From an uncultured Pseudomonadota bacterium (GTDB lineage: Bacteria; Pseudomonadota; Alphaproteobacteria; RF32; CAG-239), in the NCBI GenBank assembly GCA_902763905.1, contig CACWUA010000014.1, forward strand, positions 1 to 56,309: DNA of 56,309 nt, written 5' to 3'. This document shows positions 36,008 through 44,296 of this stretch, in pieces. Below the pieces are notes generated by a model that was not told where the DNA came from, did not search any database, and worked only from the letters and a program-made list of their open reading frames with translations. The position numbers and the translations under genes are program-made. The first letter of the stretch is position 1. Every line of letters starts with the position of its first letter.

Positions 36008-36246
36008 TCGGAGAGTTCGTAAATCATATTGCGTGAAATGATTCTTTTAGCCTTTAAAATCATATAAGATTTTTGGACATACGCTAAAAGCTCCCCGACC
36101 ATATTGCTATGAATCGGGGATATATTTATCGTCGGTTGTTACGAATAACCGACAATTTAACGATGTTACATCCGAACACCGCACGCAACAAAGGCTTACG
36201 ACAGCCCGCACCTTTTTTATTTAGGTACTAACCGAAAATTTCGGCT
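35978..36246 (-). ncRNA. Candidate structured leader RNA (riboswitch/attenuator-like) upstream of the unknown operon
   Basis: About 270 nt without coding capacity between a strong minus-strand promoter and an intrinsic terminator. Visible hairpins, in transcript order: CCGAAA/TTTCGG near the 5' end; GGCT/AGCC; GTCGGTT/AACCGAC (9-nt loop, about 36133–36155); TCCCCGA (36114–36120) with TCGGGGA (36092–36098); CTTTTAGC/GCTAAAAG; AAAATC/GATTTT. GGTCGGGGAG (36091–36100) can also pair over a distance with CTCTCCGACC (36006–36015), 10 positions with one mismatch, excluding the local hairpin. The distal strand shares two bases with the terminator stem. Such alternatives are the hallmark of cis-acting RNA switches. 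No known riboswitch, tRNA, tmRNA, 6S or RNase P signature was recognised. It could also be a free small RNA. Confidence 0.6.
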
Positions 36247-36252
36247 GAAATC

Positions 36253-36281
36253 AGCATAACAAACTAAATTTTTTTTTGCAA
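36253..36281 (-). promoter_or_regulatory. Predicted promoter of the leader RNA (extended -10)
   Basis: On the minus strand TTGCAA (36276–36281) is followed after 17 nt by TATGCT (36253–36258), and the -10 is preceded by TG one base away (TGTTATGCT), the extended -10 form. Transcription is expected to start near 36246. Confidence 0.6.
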
Positions 36282-36323
36282 CATTTTTTGAGGTATGTAT
36301 TTTATATCATCATTACAAAATTT

Positions 36324-36345
36324 AAGGCTCTCAGATGAGAGCCTT
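36324..36345 (-). terminator. Hairpin after the NSS transporter gene
   Basis: AAGGCTCTC/GAGAGCCTT, 9 bp with a 4-nt loop, lies about 27 nt past the transporter stop on the minus strand and is followed by AAATTTTG. It separates the transporter from the leader RNA promoter. Confidence 0.6.
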
Positions 36346-36371
36346 TTGCATATGAGCACAATATCCGCCTT

Positions 36372-37760
36372 TTAGTTGAACACAGCCATTATCAGCAGTA
36401 AGCCTAATCCGAGCGGAGCGATGTAGCGCAACGTTATCAGAAAATAACGGGTAAAACCGCTCGATACGTGTGCACTGCGGCGAATGTTATGAATTATCGG
36501 TTTCATCGCCTTATAGCCCACAAACAGCGCCATCGTCAGCGATACAATTGTTGCCGTATATGTCGAGGCCAGCCAATCGGCAAACGTGAACAAATCGCGT
36601 CCGAAAATCTTCCAATCTAACAGGCCGGAAAATGAGGCCGTTACTGCCGTAAAGCCCAAACCGGAAATCAACATTACCAACAAAGCCGCCGTAAAACGCG
36701 AAACTTTCAGCTTATCAATAAACAAATTGGTCGGCATTTCAAACAGCGAAACCGTCGAAGTTACGGTCGCCAACATCAGCAACAAATAAAAAGCCAATGC
36801 CCAGAAGTGTCCGCCGTTTAATTGTTGAAACACCAGAGGCAGGCTGATAAACGTCAGCCCCGGACCGGATTCTGCCGACATTCCGGCGGAAAAAATTGCC
36901 GGTATAATGATTATCGCACTCAAAAGCGCCGCCATCGTATCAAAAAATTCAATACTGCGCACCGACTTAAACAAATTCTCCCGCGGCGAAAAATAGGAGC
37001 CGTAAACCAACAGAATACCAAAGCCGAGCGATAGCGAAATAAAGGCCTGTCCCAAAGCGGCGGTAAAGGTTTTAAACAGCGGCGTCCAACGGAAACCGTC
37101 GGCCGTAAATCCCAAATGCGTCTTATCAATCGTCAGCAGAAAATCAATCCCTTTCTCTGCTCCGTTTAAGGTTAGCGCCCGCACACTCAACAGAATAAAT
37201 ATCAAGAACAAAACCGGCATCAGATAAAGTCCGGTTTTCTCAATGCCTTTGCGCACTCCGCCGATAACCACAACCGCCGTCGCCAACAAGAAAATCAAAC
37301 CGCTGCTGTATTGAATCGTAAAGTTCTGCGTCAACGATTGAAACTCGTTTTCAAGATTGTTTTGGCTTATCAACATCAACTTGCCGCTGACCGCCTCAAG
37401 AAAATAATACAGCACCCAGCTTGCCACCAAAAAATAAAATGAGAGGCACAAAAACACACCGAAAGCCGAAAACCAACCGCCGAAAAACGACCACAGTCCC
37501 AAGTGTTTCATTCCGGTTTGTTCGCCGATTAGCCTATAAGAATCAATACAGTTACTTTTGGCAGTGCGGCCGATGGAAATTTCCGCCACCATCAACGGAT
37601 TGCAGATCAGCAACAAAATCAACAGATATACCAAAATAAAGCTCAAACCGCCATATTGTCCGCACAAATACGGAAAACGCCAAATATTTCCCAACCCGAC
37701 GGCGGAACCGGCCGCAGTCAGGATAAAACCCCATTTACTGGAGAAATTTTCTCTTTTCAT
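36372..37760 (-). CDS. Sodium-dependent transporter of the NSS (SNF) family
   Basis: A 462-residue inner-membrane symporter of the neurotransmitter:sodium symporter family, which usually imports amino acids with sodium. The first membrane helix has the signature SKWGFILTAAGSAVGLGNIW and RFPYLCGQYGG that forms the sodium and substrate sites; about 11–12 membrane segments follow, and SLSLGFGILLVYGSYF corresponds to helix 6. The substrate cannot be deduced. The gene is noticeably richer in GC at third positions than the polysaccharide cluster. A promoter must lie in the AT-rich 188 nt shared with the divergent gene at 37949. Confidence 0.93.
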   Translation of the reverse strand: MKRENFSSKWGFILTAAGSAVGLGNIWRFPYLCGQYGGLSFILVYLLILLLICNPLMVAEISIGRTAKSNCIDSYRLIGEQTGMKHLGLWSFFGGWFSAFGVFLCLSFYFLVASWVLYYFLEAVSGKLMLISQNNLENEFQSLTQNFTIQYSSGLIFLLATAVVVIGGVRKGIEKTGLYLMPVLFLIFILLSVRALTLNGAEKGIDFLLTIDKTHLGFTADGFRWTPLFKTFTAALGQAFISLSLGFGILLVYGSYFSPRENLFKSVRSIEFFDTMAALLSAIIIIPAIFSAGMSAESGPGLTFISLPLVFQQLNGGHFWALAFYLLLMLATVTSTVSLFEMPTNLFIDKLKVSRFTAALLVMLISGLGFTAVTASFSGLLDWKIFGRDLFTFADWLASTYTATIVSLTMALFVGYKAMKPIIHNIRRSAHVSSGFTRYFLITLRYIAPLGLGLLLIMAVFN

Positions 37761-37948
37761 AAATTATCTCTCTTGAAATATATTCTATCTGAGCTTTTAT
37801 ATCTTAAAATCAAACTGTTGTAAACAAGATTATTGTCAATATTACCAAGATACAAAATACGACAAATATAGATTGACATTTTATATAATTTTGCTAACGT
37901 AAACAAGTTAATTTTATTATTTTAAAACTTAAAAAAATTATTACTGCT

Positions 37949-38716
37949 ATGATTGTGTTATATGTAACCTGTGCTGGGGTCGACGAGAGGACTAATATTG
38001 GAAATCTTGTCAGGTTGATGGAAACTTTTCAATTCGGAGAAATCGGTATAGAGGTTTCCGAAAGACAATTTTCTGTTCATAATGAGCGCATTAAGTGGAT
38101 AAAAGAGCTTAATGACTATATTCTGAGGGATAATCGCTTTGTTAATGCGGCGCTTCATATTAGCGGCACTTGGGCTGAGAATATGTGCCATGGCATAGTT
38201 GTTCCCGAGTTGCAACCATTGCTCAAATTGCAAGATATATATAAGACACCGCTGTTTAAGAGGATTAAATTAGACTTTGTGCTTGAAAAAGGTGATAATC
38301 CTGACGATATCGGCAATGCCTTGTTAAAATTGCAATATCAATTGCATCGTCGTTTCATTATCCGCTGTAATGCCGATAATGAACAATTTATCGAGCAGTT
38401 GTTGAAAAATGGTGTTATGATTGATTGCTTGTATGATAAAATTATTCATGGTGTTAATCTATCCACGAACAACCAGATTTATGCAAATCTGCTAAAAGGT
38501 TATTCTTTGGAATTTACACCGTATAATGTTCATAATCTGATGGCTCAGATATCTTCAATGTATTCTAGATCATCTTTTAACAATCCAATCTATATTGAGG
38601 CTCAGAAAGGATCACTTGAGTACAGAGGGAAAATTTCATTGGATAGATGCAATAATTTTTTACTGGCTTTCAGAGAATGGTATACTCAGTATAAGTATCA
38701 AACCTTAGGATTTTAA
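37949..38716 (+). CDS. Unknown 255-residue protein, possible TIM-barrel
   Basis: I do not recognise the family. The sequence opens MIVLYVTCAGVDERTNIGNL and alternates beta strands and helices (FGEIGIEVSE, NAALHISGTWAENMCHGIV, FKRIKLDFVLEKG, RRFIIRCNADNEQFI, GVMIDCLYD, SLEFTPYNVHNL), which suggests an alpha/beta barrel resembling PRAI-like or sugar-phosphate enzymes. No signal peptide or membrane segment. There is no clear ribosome binding site before the ATG, so translation may be leaderless or weak. It stands alone between a divergent transporter and a convergent tcdA, with a terminator just after its stop. Confidence 0.65.
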   Translation: MIVLYVTCAGVDERTNIGNLVRLMETFQFGEIGIEVSERQFSVHNERIKWIKELNDYILRDNRFVNAALHISGTWAENMCHGIVVPELQPLLKLQDIYKTPLFKRIKLDFVLEKGDNPDDIGNALLKLQYQLHRRFIIRCNADNEQFIEQLLKNGVMIDCLYDKIIHGVNLSTNNQIYANLLKGYSLEFTPYNVHNLMAQISSMYSRSSFNNPIYIEAQKGSLEYRGKISLDRCNNFLLAFREWYTQYKYQTLGF

Positions 38717-38718
38717 GT

Positions 38719-38747
38719 TAAACCGTCGGCTAATTACCGACGGTTTA
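38719..38747. terminator. Bidirectional terminator between convergent genes
   Basis: An 11-bp perfect stem TAAACCGTCGG/CCGACGGTTTA with a 7-nt loop directly follows the stop of the gene ending at 38716 and lies about 24 nt past the tcdA stop on the other strand. Confidence 0.75.
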
Positions 38748-38770
38748 GCTTATTTTAAAGTGTTTATATT

Positions 38771-39475
38771 TCAGCTTATCAAATCTTTGATGATTTCGCC
38801 GGCCATAATCAGCCCGACCACCGACGGCACAAACGATACACTCCCCGGTGTCTGCCTTTTGCCGCTGTTTTCATCACTAGGCAGAGGTGTCAGCGGCGGT
38901 TCTTCCGAATATACCACTTTGAGATGATTTATCCCGCGTTGCCGCAATTCCCTGCGCATAACTTTTGCCAACGGACAAACCGAAGTTTTAGCTATATCCG
39001 CCACCTTAAAAGCGGTTGCGTCGAGCTTATTGCCCGCACCCATAGCGCTGATAATCGGTGTGCCGGCGGCATTTGCCTGTTCCGCCAAAGCAATCTTTCC
39101 GGCAACCGTATCAATGGCATCGGCTACATAATCGTATTGCATAAAGTCGAATTCCGCCTGATTTTCCGGTAAGTAAAAACATTTATGACAAAACACTTTT
39201 ATATCGGGATTTATATCTTTGGCACGCTGTGCCGCCACCTCAACCTTTGCCTTTCCGATGGTGGAATGAAGCGCAATAATCTGGCGATTGATATTGCTCA
39301 AACTAACCGTGTCATTGTCTATCAAATCCAATGCCCCTACTCCGGCGCGCGCCAATGCCTCGACCACATAGCCGCCGACACCGCCAACTCCGAACACAGC
39401 CACCCGCGAGCGTCGCAATTTTTCAACTGCGTCAGCTCCAAGCAATAATTCCGTTCTGCTAAACTGATTTACCAT
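38771..39475 (-). CDS. tcdA: tRNA threonylcarbamoyladenosine dehydratase TcdA (ThiF/E1-like)
   Basis: ATP-dependent enzyme that cyclises t6A37 of tRNA to ct6A. From the ATG at 39473–39475 it is 234 residues: VFGVGGVGGYVVEALARAG is the nucleotide-binding loop (G29 onward), DLIDNDTVSLSNINRQI the ATP/Mg segment, and DAIDTVAGKIAL the conserved switch. The C-terminal GSVSFVPSVVGLIMAGE is typical of TcdA (CsdL/YgdL). Longer starts upstream would lie inside the endonuclease gene and are not used; the real start overlaps that gene's stop by 7 nt, so the two are co-transcribed. Confidence 0.94.
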   Translation of the reverse strand: MVNQFSRTELLLGADAVEKLRRSRVAVFGVGGVGGYVVEALARAGVGALDLIDNDTVSLSNINRQIIALHSTIGKAKVEVAAQRAKDINPDIKVFCHKCFYLPENQAEFDFMQYDYVADAIDTVAGKIALAEQANAAGTPIISAMGAGNKLDATAFKVADIAKTSVCPLAKVMRRELRQRGINHLKVVYSEEPPLTPLPSDENSGKRQTPGSVSFVPSVVGLIMAGEIIKDLIS

Positions 39476-40338
39476 TTTGTGCGCGGCCTGTCCCCATACA
39501 TTCCGGCCTGTATGCACAGCGGTTTAACGATTTCATTGGCATTACCCTGCACTTTTTCAATGCGATAGGCGCGCTCACATTCCCATGGCGTCACCGGAAA
39601 TTGTTTATTCCATACATTTAGTATCGCCGCCATATTTTCGCTGATACGATAGCGCGGATATGTGTTTTGCATATAAAGATAAGTACGGGCAATCAAACCT
39701 TTAACCGCATCACGCGGCTCCACTTTGTTTTTATAAATTGCCATACCGCCGCAAACGCCAAAAGTCGGCTTAATCGGCTTGGTAAACTGAGTAAAGTTAT
39801 AATTGGCGCGCAAATAATTTACCGCACCGATAGCCGGATACAGGTTATACATATCGGTATACATATAGCGAAACTCCTCGCTTTCCTGTTCGGCACAAGC
39901 ACGACCTTTGAACTTTTTGCCTTTTTTGGAAACGCAAGCATCTTTGCCGGCAAACCATTCCGGAAAAGTTTTGCCGAAATTTTGTGCCGGCACAATATGT
40001 TCCCATTCCATACGGGTTGCCTTGCGCTGCAATTCTTCTTCCGAAATATCATAAACGTCAAATTCGGCAGTTTGCAAATCCGGCAACGAGAATCCGCGCG
40101 GACGAATGATTTTTTTGTCTTTGGTAAAATCGGCGCCGCAATAAAGAGTTATTCGCTGATCATAATATATTTTATTCAGCATTTCTTTTTTTACGGCATA
40201 AAAAGACTGGCTATGCCGATTGCCCCAAACCTTGTCTTTCGGTTGTTCGGCATCTTCATCATAACTCCAAAACCAAATTGCCTGAGCCGACAGCGGCAAA
40301 ATCAGCAACAACGCGGCTATTATCCAAATTTTTTTCAT
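39469..40338 (-). CDS. endA: Endonuclease I (EndA/Dns family), exported
   Basis: A 289-residue secreted or periplasmic DNase. The signal peptide is MKKIWIIAALLLILPLSAQA. The catalytic beta-beta-alpha metal motif is RMEWEHIVPAQNFG with H114; TDMYNLYPAIGAVNYLRANY and GLIARTYLYM are other family blocks. Cysteines (FGVCGG, ECERAY, PLCIQ) may form structural disulfides. It can degrade foreign DNA or supply nucleotides. It is upstream of and overlapping with tcdA. No sign of decay. Confidence 0.95.
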   Translation of the reverse strand: MKKIWIIAALLLILPLSAQAIWFWSYDEDAEQPKDKVWGNRHSQSFYAVKKEMLNKIYYDQRITLYCGADFTKDKKIIRPRGFSLPDLQTAEFDVYDISEEELQRKATRMEWEHIVPAQNFGKTFPEWFAGKDACVSKKGKKFKGRACAEQESEEFRYMYTDMYNLYPAIGAVNYLRANYNFTQFTKPIKPTFGVCGGMAIYKNKVEPRDAVKGLIARTYLYMQNTYPRYRISENMAAILNVWNKQFPVTPWECERAYRIEKVQGNANEIVKPLCIQAGMYGDRPRTKW

Positions 40339-40448
40339 CTTTGCACTTTCTTTAATCGTTGTGTTTGTCCGTATGGTAAGAACAAATCAAAAAAAAGTCA
40401 ATAACGGACTGATATTTATTGCAAGTTCGTTTATTTTTAAGAGTAAAA

Positions 40449-40488
40449 AAATATCCTGCTCTTTCAATTAAGAAAAAACAGGATATTT
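40449..40488 (-). terminator. Intrinsic terminator of the 150-residue secreted protein gene
   Basis: On the minus strand AAATATCCTG/CAGGATATTT form a 10-bp stem with a 20-nt A/T-rich loop, followed by a run of T. It starts about 16 nt after the stop at 40504. Confidence 0.7.
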
Positions 40489-40503
40489 ATTTTTTGCTTT
40501 TTA

Positions 40504-40956
40504 CTATTTCCACTTGTCATACACGTCTCCGTTAAGAGAAACATACACGACTTTATCGTCTCCGCCCTCATATTTGGCGATACAGGGAACTATTTTTCCT
40601 TCTTCGGTTATCGCTGCTGCATTGTAGCGAGAATCATTCGGTTCCGGAGTTCCCAGACAATATTTACCATCAATAACAGCGTATGGTACGACCAAATCTT
40701 TGGCAGGAATTAATCCGGCTTCGACCACGTCTTTGTGATTTATCCGAGAAAACCCCTGAAGCCAGAAAACTGACGGAACCTGCTGTTCTTTAGTTGTGGT
40801 GAGAACGATTGTTTCACTTTCATATTCCGCCGTTGCCGGTGTAATGTGAAGATATGCATCATCCTCCGTTTCAACAATTTCGTAGTTATCACCCACGGTC
40901 TGGGCATATGAAATCATCGAAACAAGGAGCATAGAGATTATCAACAGATGTTTCAT
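40504..40956 (-). CDS. Unknown small exported protein
   Basis: A 150-residue protein with a clear signal peptide (MKHLLIISMLLVSMISYAQT). The mature part is beta-rich and acidic (DNYEIVETEDDAYLHITPAT) and ends DKVVYVSLNGDVYDKW; two cysteines (KYCLGTP, IVPCIAKY) could form a disulfide. No family was recognised. The ATG at 40954–40956 is chosen because the signal peptide begins there; the frame stays open upstream for 14 codons. It stands alone with its own terminator. Confidence 0.7.
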   Translation of the reverse strand: MKHLLIISMLLVSMISYAQTVGDNYEIVETEDDAYLHITPATAEYESETIVLTTTKEQQVPSVFWLQGFSRINHKDVVEAGLIPAKDLVVPYAVIDGKYCLGTPEPNDSRYNAAAITEEGKIVPCIAKYEGGDDKVVYVSLNGDVYDKWK

Positions 40957-41266
40957 CTTGTATTTTGTTATTAGCCTTACAATAAGTCGTACTCGCATTT
41001 CGGCATCAATTTTGACTCGATTTTACTATCCGGTTTTTGTATTAAATACAAAAATTACAGACTCTGCTCTCTAAACAAAAATCGACTTGATTGCCTTATA
41101 GCTTACTGCACATTATTTTCAGGCCTCCTTGCGGAGAACGTTTATAATCCTACGGAATAATATTAATTGCATTTAATATAATGGCAAATACAATAATATC
41201 AGTTTAACGGCTTTGTTTTAGCATATTTTGTACAAAAATCAAGTTTGAAATTTAATTTGTAAAAAA
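40957..41266. other. Intergenic region between gyrA end and the small exported protein
   Basis: No gene was found in about 310 nt. It contains a 9-bp palindromic hairpin TTTTTGTAT/ATACAAAAA at 41034–41054, which could be an operator or stop, and an AT-rich part (41160–41220) with several TATAAT-like words. A promoter for the small exported protein must lie near 40960–41060 on the minus strand but could not be fixed. On the minus strand AAGGAGG precedes a five-codon ORF (MCSKL, near 41104–41121), not considered a gene. Confidence 0.4.
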
Positions 41267-41291
41267 ACCGCCCTATTCATCATAAGGCGGT
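41261..41291 (-). terminator. Intrinsic terminator of gyrA
   Basis: On the minus strand ACCGCC/GGCGGT form a GC-rich 6-bp stem around a 13-nt loop, followed by seven T. It lies about 24 nt after the gyrA stop. Confidence 0.85.
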
Positions 41292-41314
41292 AATTTCATT
41301 CATTGAAAACGAAA

Positions 41315-44134
41315 TTAAGCGTCGGCCTCGTCGGTACGCGGCTCGCTGATTGCCTCTGCTGCGATTTCCGCATTTTCGGCCTCGGTATCAATCACGTTGT
41401 CGTTTTCCTCGTCGATTTCCTCGTCGGTGCCTTCATCGGCATCAAGTTTGGTTACCGAAACAACGTTCTCATTTTCGGCAGTACGGAACAAAATCACGCC
41501 CTGCGTCTTACGACCGGCAATACGAATGTCGTCAACCGGCATTCTGATAAGTTTACCGCCGTCGGTTACCATCATAATATCCTTATCTTCGGTAATCGGG
41601 AACGAGCTGACAACTTCCTTATTGCGCGGCGACATTTCCATATTGGCTATACCCGAACCGCCACGGCCGGTCACGCGATATTCATACGAAGAAGAGCGCT
41701 TGCCGTAGCCGGTAACAGTTACGGTTAAGATGAATTCTTCCATCTTTTGCATTTCTTCAAACTTCTCTAAGCTGAGCAGGTTCAGTAAGCCGGTCTGATC
41801 AGCCGTAATGCAGCTGGTTTCGCCACTTTCGGTATCAATGCGTTTCATGGCACCGGAGACTTTCAAATACTCATCGCGTTCTTCAATCGGGGCTTTAATA
41901 TGCTTAAGCATGGTCATCGAGATAACTTCATCGCCCTTTGCCAACTTAATACCGCGCACGCCGGTGGAGTTACGGCCGACAAACACGCGGACATCGGTTA
42001 CAGGGAAGCGAATACATTTACCTTGGCGCGTTGCCAACATAATATCGTTGTTTTCATCACACATGGCAACATTAATCAGCTTATCGCCTTCGTCAAGTTT
42101 CATTGCAATCTTACCGTTAGATTGAACGTTGACAAAGTCCATCAGGCTGTTGCGACGAATGTTACCGCTGGCGGTAGCAAAAGCAATCGAAACACCATTG
42201 CACTCTTCCTCATTCTCCGGCAATTTCATAATGGCGGTAATGTTTTCGCCGTTTTGTAACGGCAACAGATTGATGAACGGCTTACCTTTAGAAGTCGGCG
42301 AACCGAGCGGCAATTTATAAACCTTCATCTTATACACAATACCGCGGCTGGAGAAGAACAACACCGGTGTATGTGTACTGGCTACAAACAGACGCGTCAC
42401 AAAATCCTCGTCTTTGGTGGTCATACCGGATTTACCCTTACCGCCGCGCTTTTGCGCTTTATAAGCGTTCAGCGGTACGCGTTTGATATAACCTTCTTCG
42501 GTCACGGTAACTACCATTTCTTCACGCTGAATCAGCGATTCAATATCTTGATTGTATTCAATATCCTGAATTTCGGTCATACGCGGTGTGGCATATTCAT
42601 CTTTAACCGCCACCAACTCATCACGCATAATGCCGTAAAGTTTTTCGCGGCTCGAAAGAATAGAAAGAAACTCTTTGATTGCCGCACCCAAATCCACCAA
42701 TTCTTCGTGAATTTTATCGCGTTCCAAACCGGTCAAACGTTGCAATTTTAAATCCAAAATCGCACGGGCTTGGTCTTCTGACATTCTGTAAACACCGTTT
42801 TCTACTTTTCTGTCCGGCTCATCAATCAGCTTAACCCAATCTTCAATTGTACCGGCCGGCCATTCGCGGCTGACTAATTGTTCACGAGCGTCTTGCGGTG
42901 TCGGTGCGTTTTTAATCAGTTCAATCACCGGATCAAGATTTTCCACGGCAATTGCCAAACCAACCAAAACGTGCGCGCGGTTGCGAGCTTTATTCAAGCG
43001 GAACACAGTGCGACGACGAATTACTTCTTCGCGGAACTCGATAAAGGTTGAAATAATATCGCGCAAATTCATCATCATCGGACGGCCGCCGTTGATGGCA
43101 AGCATATTCATACCGAAACTGGTTTGCAATTCGGTGTATTTATAAAGCTGATTCAAAATCACATCGGCTTGAAAATCGCGCTTGATTTCAATAACGATGC
43201 GCACACCCTGACGGTCGGATTCATCGCGAATATCGGAAATTCCCTCTATGCGTTTGTCTTTAACCAACTCGGCAATATGTGCCACCAAATTGGCTTTGTT
43301 TACCTGATATGGCACTTCATGGACAATGATTGCTTCTTTATCTTTGCGAATTTCTTCAATCGAGCATTTGGCGCGCATCATAATTGAGCTGCGGCCGGTC
43401 AAATATGCCTGTTTGGCACCGCCGTAACCCAAAATCAAACCACCGGTAGGAAAATCCGGCCCCGGAACAATATTAATCAGTTCTTCCACGCTGATTTCCG
43501 GATTATCAATATAAGCGCAACAAGCGTCGATTACTTCGCCCAAATTATGTGGCGGAATATTGGTAGCCATACCTACGGCAATACCGCTGCCGCCGTTTAC
43601 CAATAAATTAGGGAAACGTGCCGGCAACACCGTCGGTTCTTGCAAAGATTCGTCATAGTTCGGCATAAAGTCAACGGTATCTTCATCCAAGTTATCGGTC
43701 AAACAAGCAGAAACCTTAGCCAAACGCGCCTCGGTATAACGCATGGCCGCCGCACCGTCGCCATCCATCGAACCAAAGTTACCCTGTCCGTCCACCAGCG
43801 TCACCCGCATAGAAAACGGTTGTGCCATACGCACCATTGCTTCATAAATGGAACTGTCGCCGTGCGGGTGATATTTACCCATAACATCGCCGACGATACG
43901 CGCCGATTTACGATAAGGTTTGGTCGAATCATAGCCGTTTTCATACATTCCGTAAATAATACGGCGATGCACCGGCTTCATACCGTCACGCGCATCCGGC
44001 AACGCACGCGAAACGATTACGCTCATGGCATAATCCAAATAGCTGCGGCGCATTTCTTCCGAAATCATGGTCGGGGCGATATTATCGGTTTTTACCACAC
44101 TAACTTCCTGTGTTTCTTGAATTTCTTCAGTCAC
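41315..44134 (-). CDS. gyrA: DNA gyrase subunit A
   Basis: Breaks and rejoins DNA in the A2B2 gyrase that introduces negative supercoils. The 939 residues include the catalytic Y133 in [11 protein letters not shown], the quinolone region [13 protein letters not shown] with S94 and E98 (equivalent to E. coli S83 and D87, so no classical resistance change at the serine), and the GyrA box AQKRGGKG that separates gyrase from topoisomerase IV. The beta-pinwheel domain and a long acidic tail ([16 protein letters not shown]) follow. The start is GTG at 44132–44134 after AAGAGGTATGAA. Codon use is more GC-rich than in the surrounding unknown genes, as expected for a conserved gene. Confidence 0.97.
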   Translation of the reverse strand: MTEEIQETQEVSVVKTDNIAPTMISEEMRRSYLDYAMSVIVSRALPDARDGMKPVHRRIIYGMYENGYDSTKPYRKSARIVGDVMGKYHPHGDSSIYEAMVRMAQPFSMRVTLVDGQGNFGSMDGDGAAAMRYTEARLAKVSACLTDNLDEDTVDFMPNYDESLQEPTVLPARFPNLLVNGGSGIAVGMATNIPPHNLGEVIDACCAYIDNPEISVEELINIVPGPDFPTGGLILGYGGAKQAYLTGRSSIMMRAKCSIEEIRKDKEAIIVHEVPYQVNKANLVAHIAELVKDKRIEGISDIRDESDRQGVRIVIEIKRDFQADVILNQLYKYTELQTSFGMNMLAINGGRPMMMNLRDIISTFIEFREEVIRRRTVFRLNKARNRAHVLVGLAIAVENLDPVIELIKNAPTPQDAREQLVSREWPAGTIEDWVKLIDEPDRKVENGVYRMSEDQARAILDLKLQRLTGLERDKIHEELVDLGAAIKEFLSILSSREKLYGIMRDELVAVKDEYATPRMTEIQDIEYNQDIESLIQREEMVVTVTEEGYIKRVPLNAYKAQKRGGKGKSGMTTKDEDFVTRLFVASTHTPVLFFSSRGIVYKMKVYKLPLGSPTSKGKPFINLLPLQNGENITAIMKLPENEEECNGVSIAFATASGNIRRNSLMDFVNVQSNGKIAMKLDEGDKLINVAMCDENNDIMLATRQGKCIRFPVTDVRVFVGRNSTGVRGIKLAKGDEVISMTMLKHIKAPIEERDEYLKVSGAMKRIDTESGETSCITADQTGLLNLLSLEKFEEMQKMEEFILTVTVTGYGKRSSSYEYRVTGRGGSGIANMEMSPRNKEVVSSFPITEDKDIMMVTDGGKLIRMPVDDIRIAGRKTQGVILFRTAENENVVSVTKLDADEGTDEEIDEENDNVIDTEAENAEIAAEAISEPRTDEADA

Positions 44135-44250
44135 TTCATACCTCTTGAATTTTCTTAAATATTAAACTGACTAAATATAGCAAACACGGCATAAAATAGG
44201 AAGTTTTTTTTGTGTTTTATCCACCTGTAAAAGTGCCTGAAAAATAAAAA

Positions 44251-44272
44251 ACTTCCGAAATAAATCCGGAAG
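44251..44272 (-). terminator. Intrinsic terminator of the ankyrin/coiled-coil gene
   Basis: On the minus strand CTTCCG/CGGAAG with a 9-nt loop is followed by TTTTTTATTTTT. It lies about 25 nt after the stop at 44297. Confidence 0.7.
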
Positions 44273-44296
44273 CTTTTCATAAGAATATGTTTATTT

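Noticed and set aside
36004-36100. tRNA- or tmRNA-like acceptor stem (GGTCGGGGAG with CTCTCCGACC followed by ACC)
   Set aside because: No T-loop (TTCGA/TTCAA) and no D-arm or tag reading frame could be found; the pairing fits a leader RNA better.
41104-41121. Five-codon ORF MCSKL behind AAGGAGG on the minus strand
   Set aside because: Too short and without a downstream gene within regulatory reach; most likely chance.
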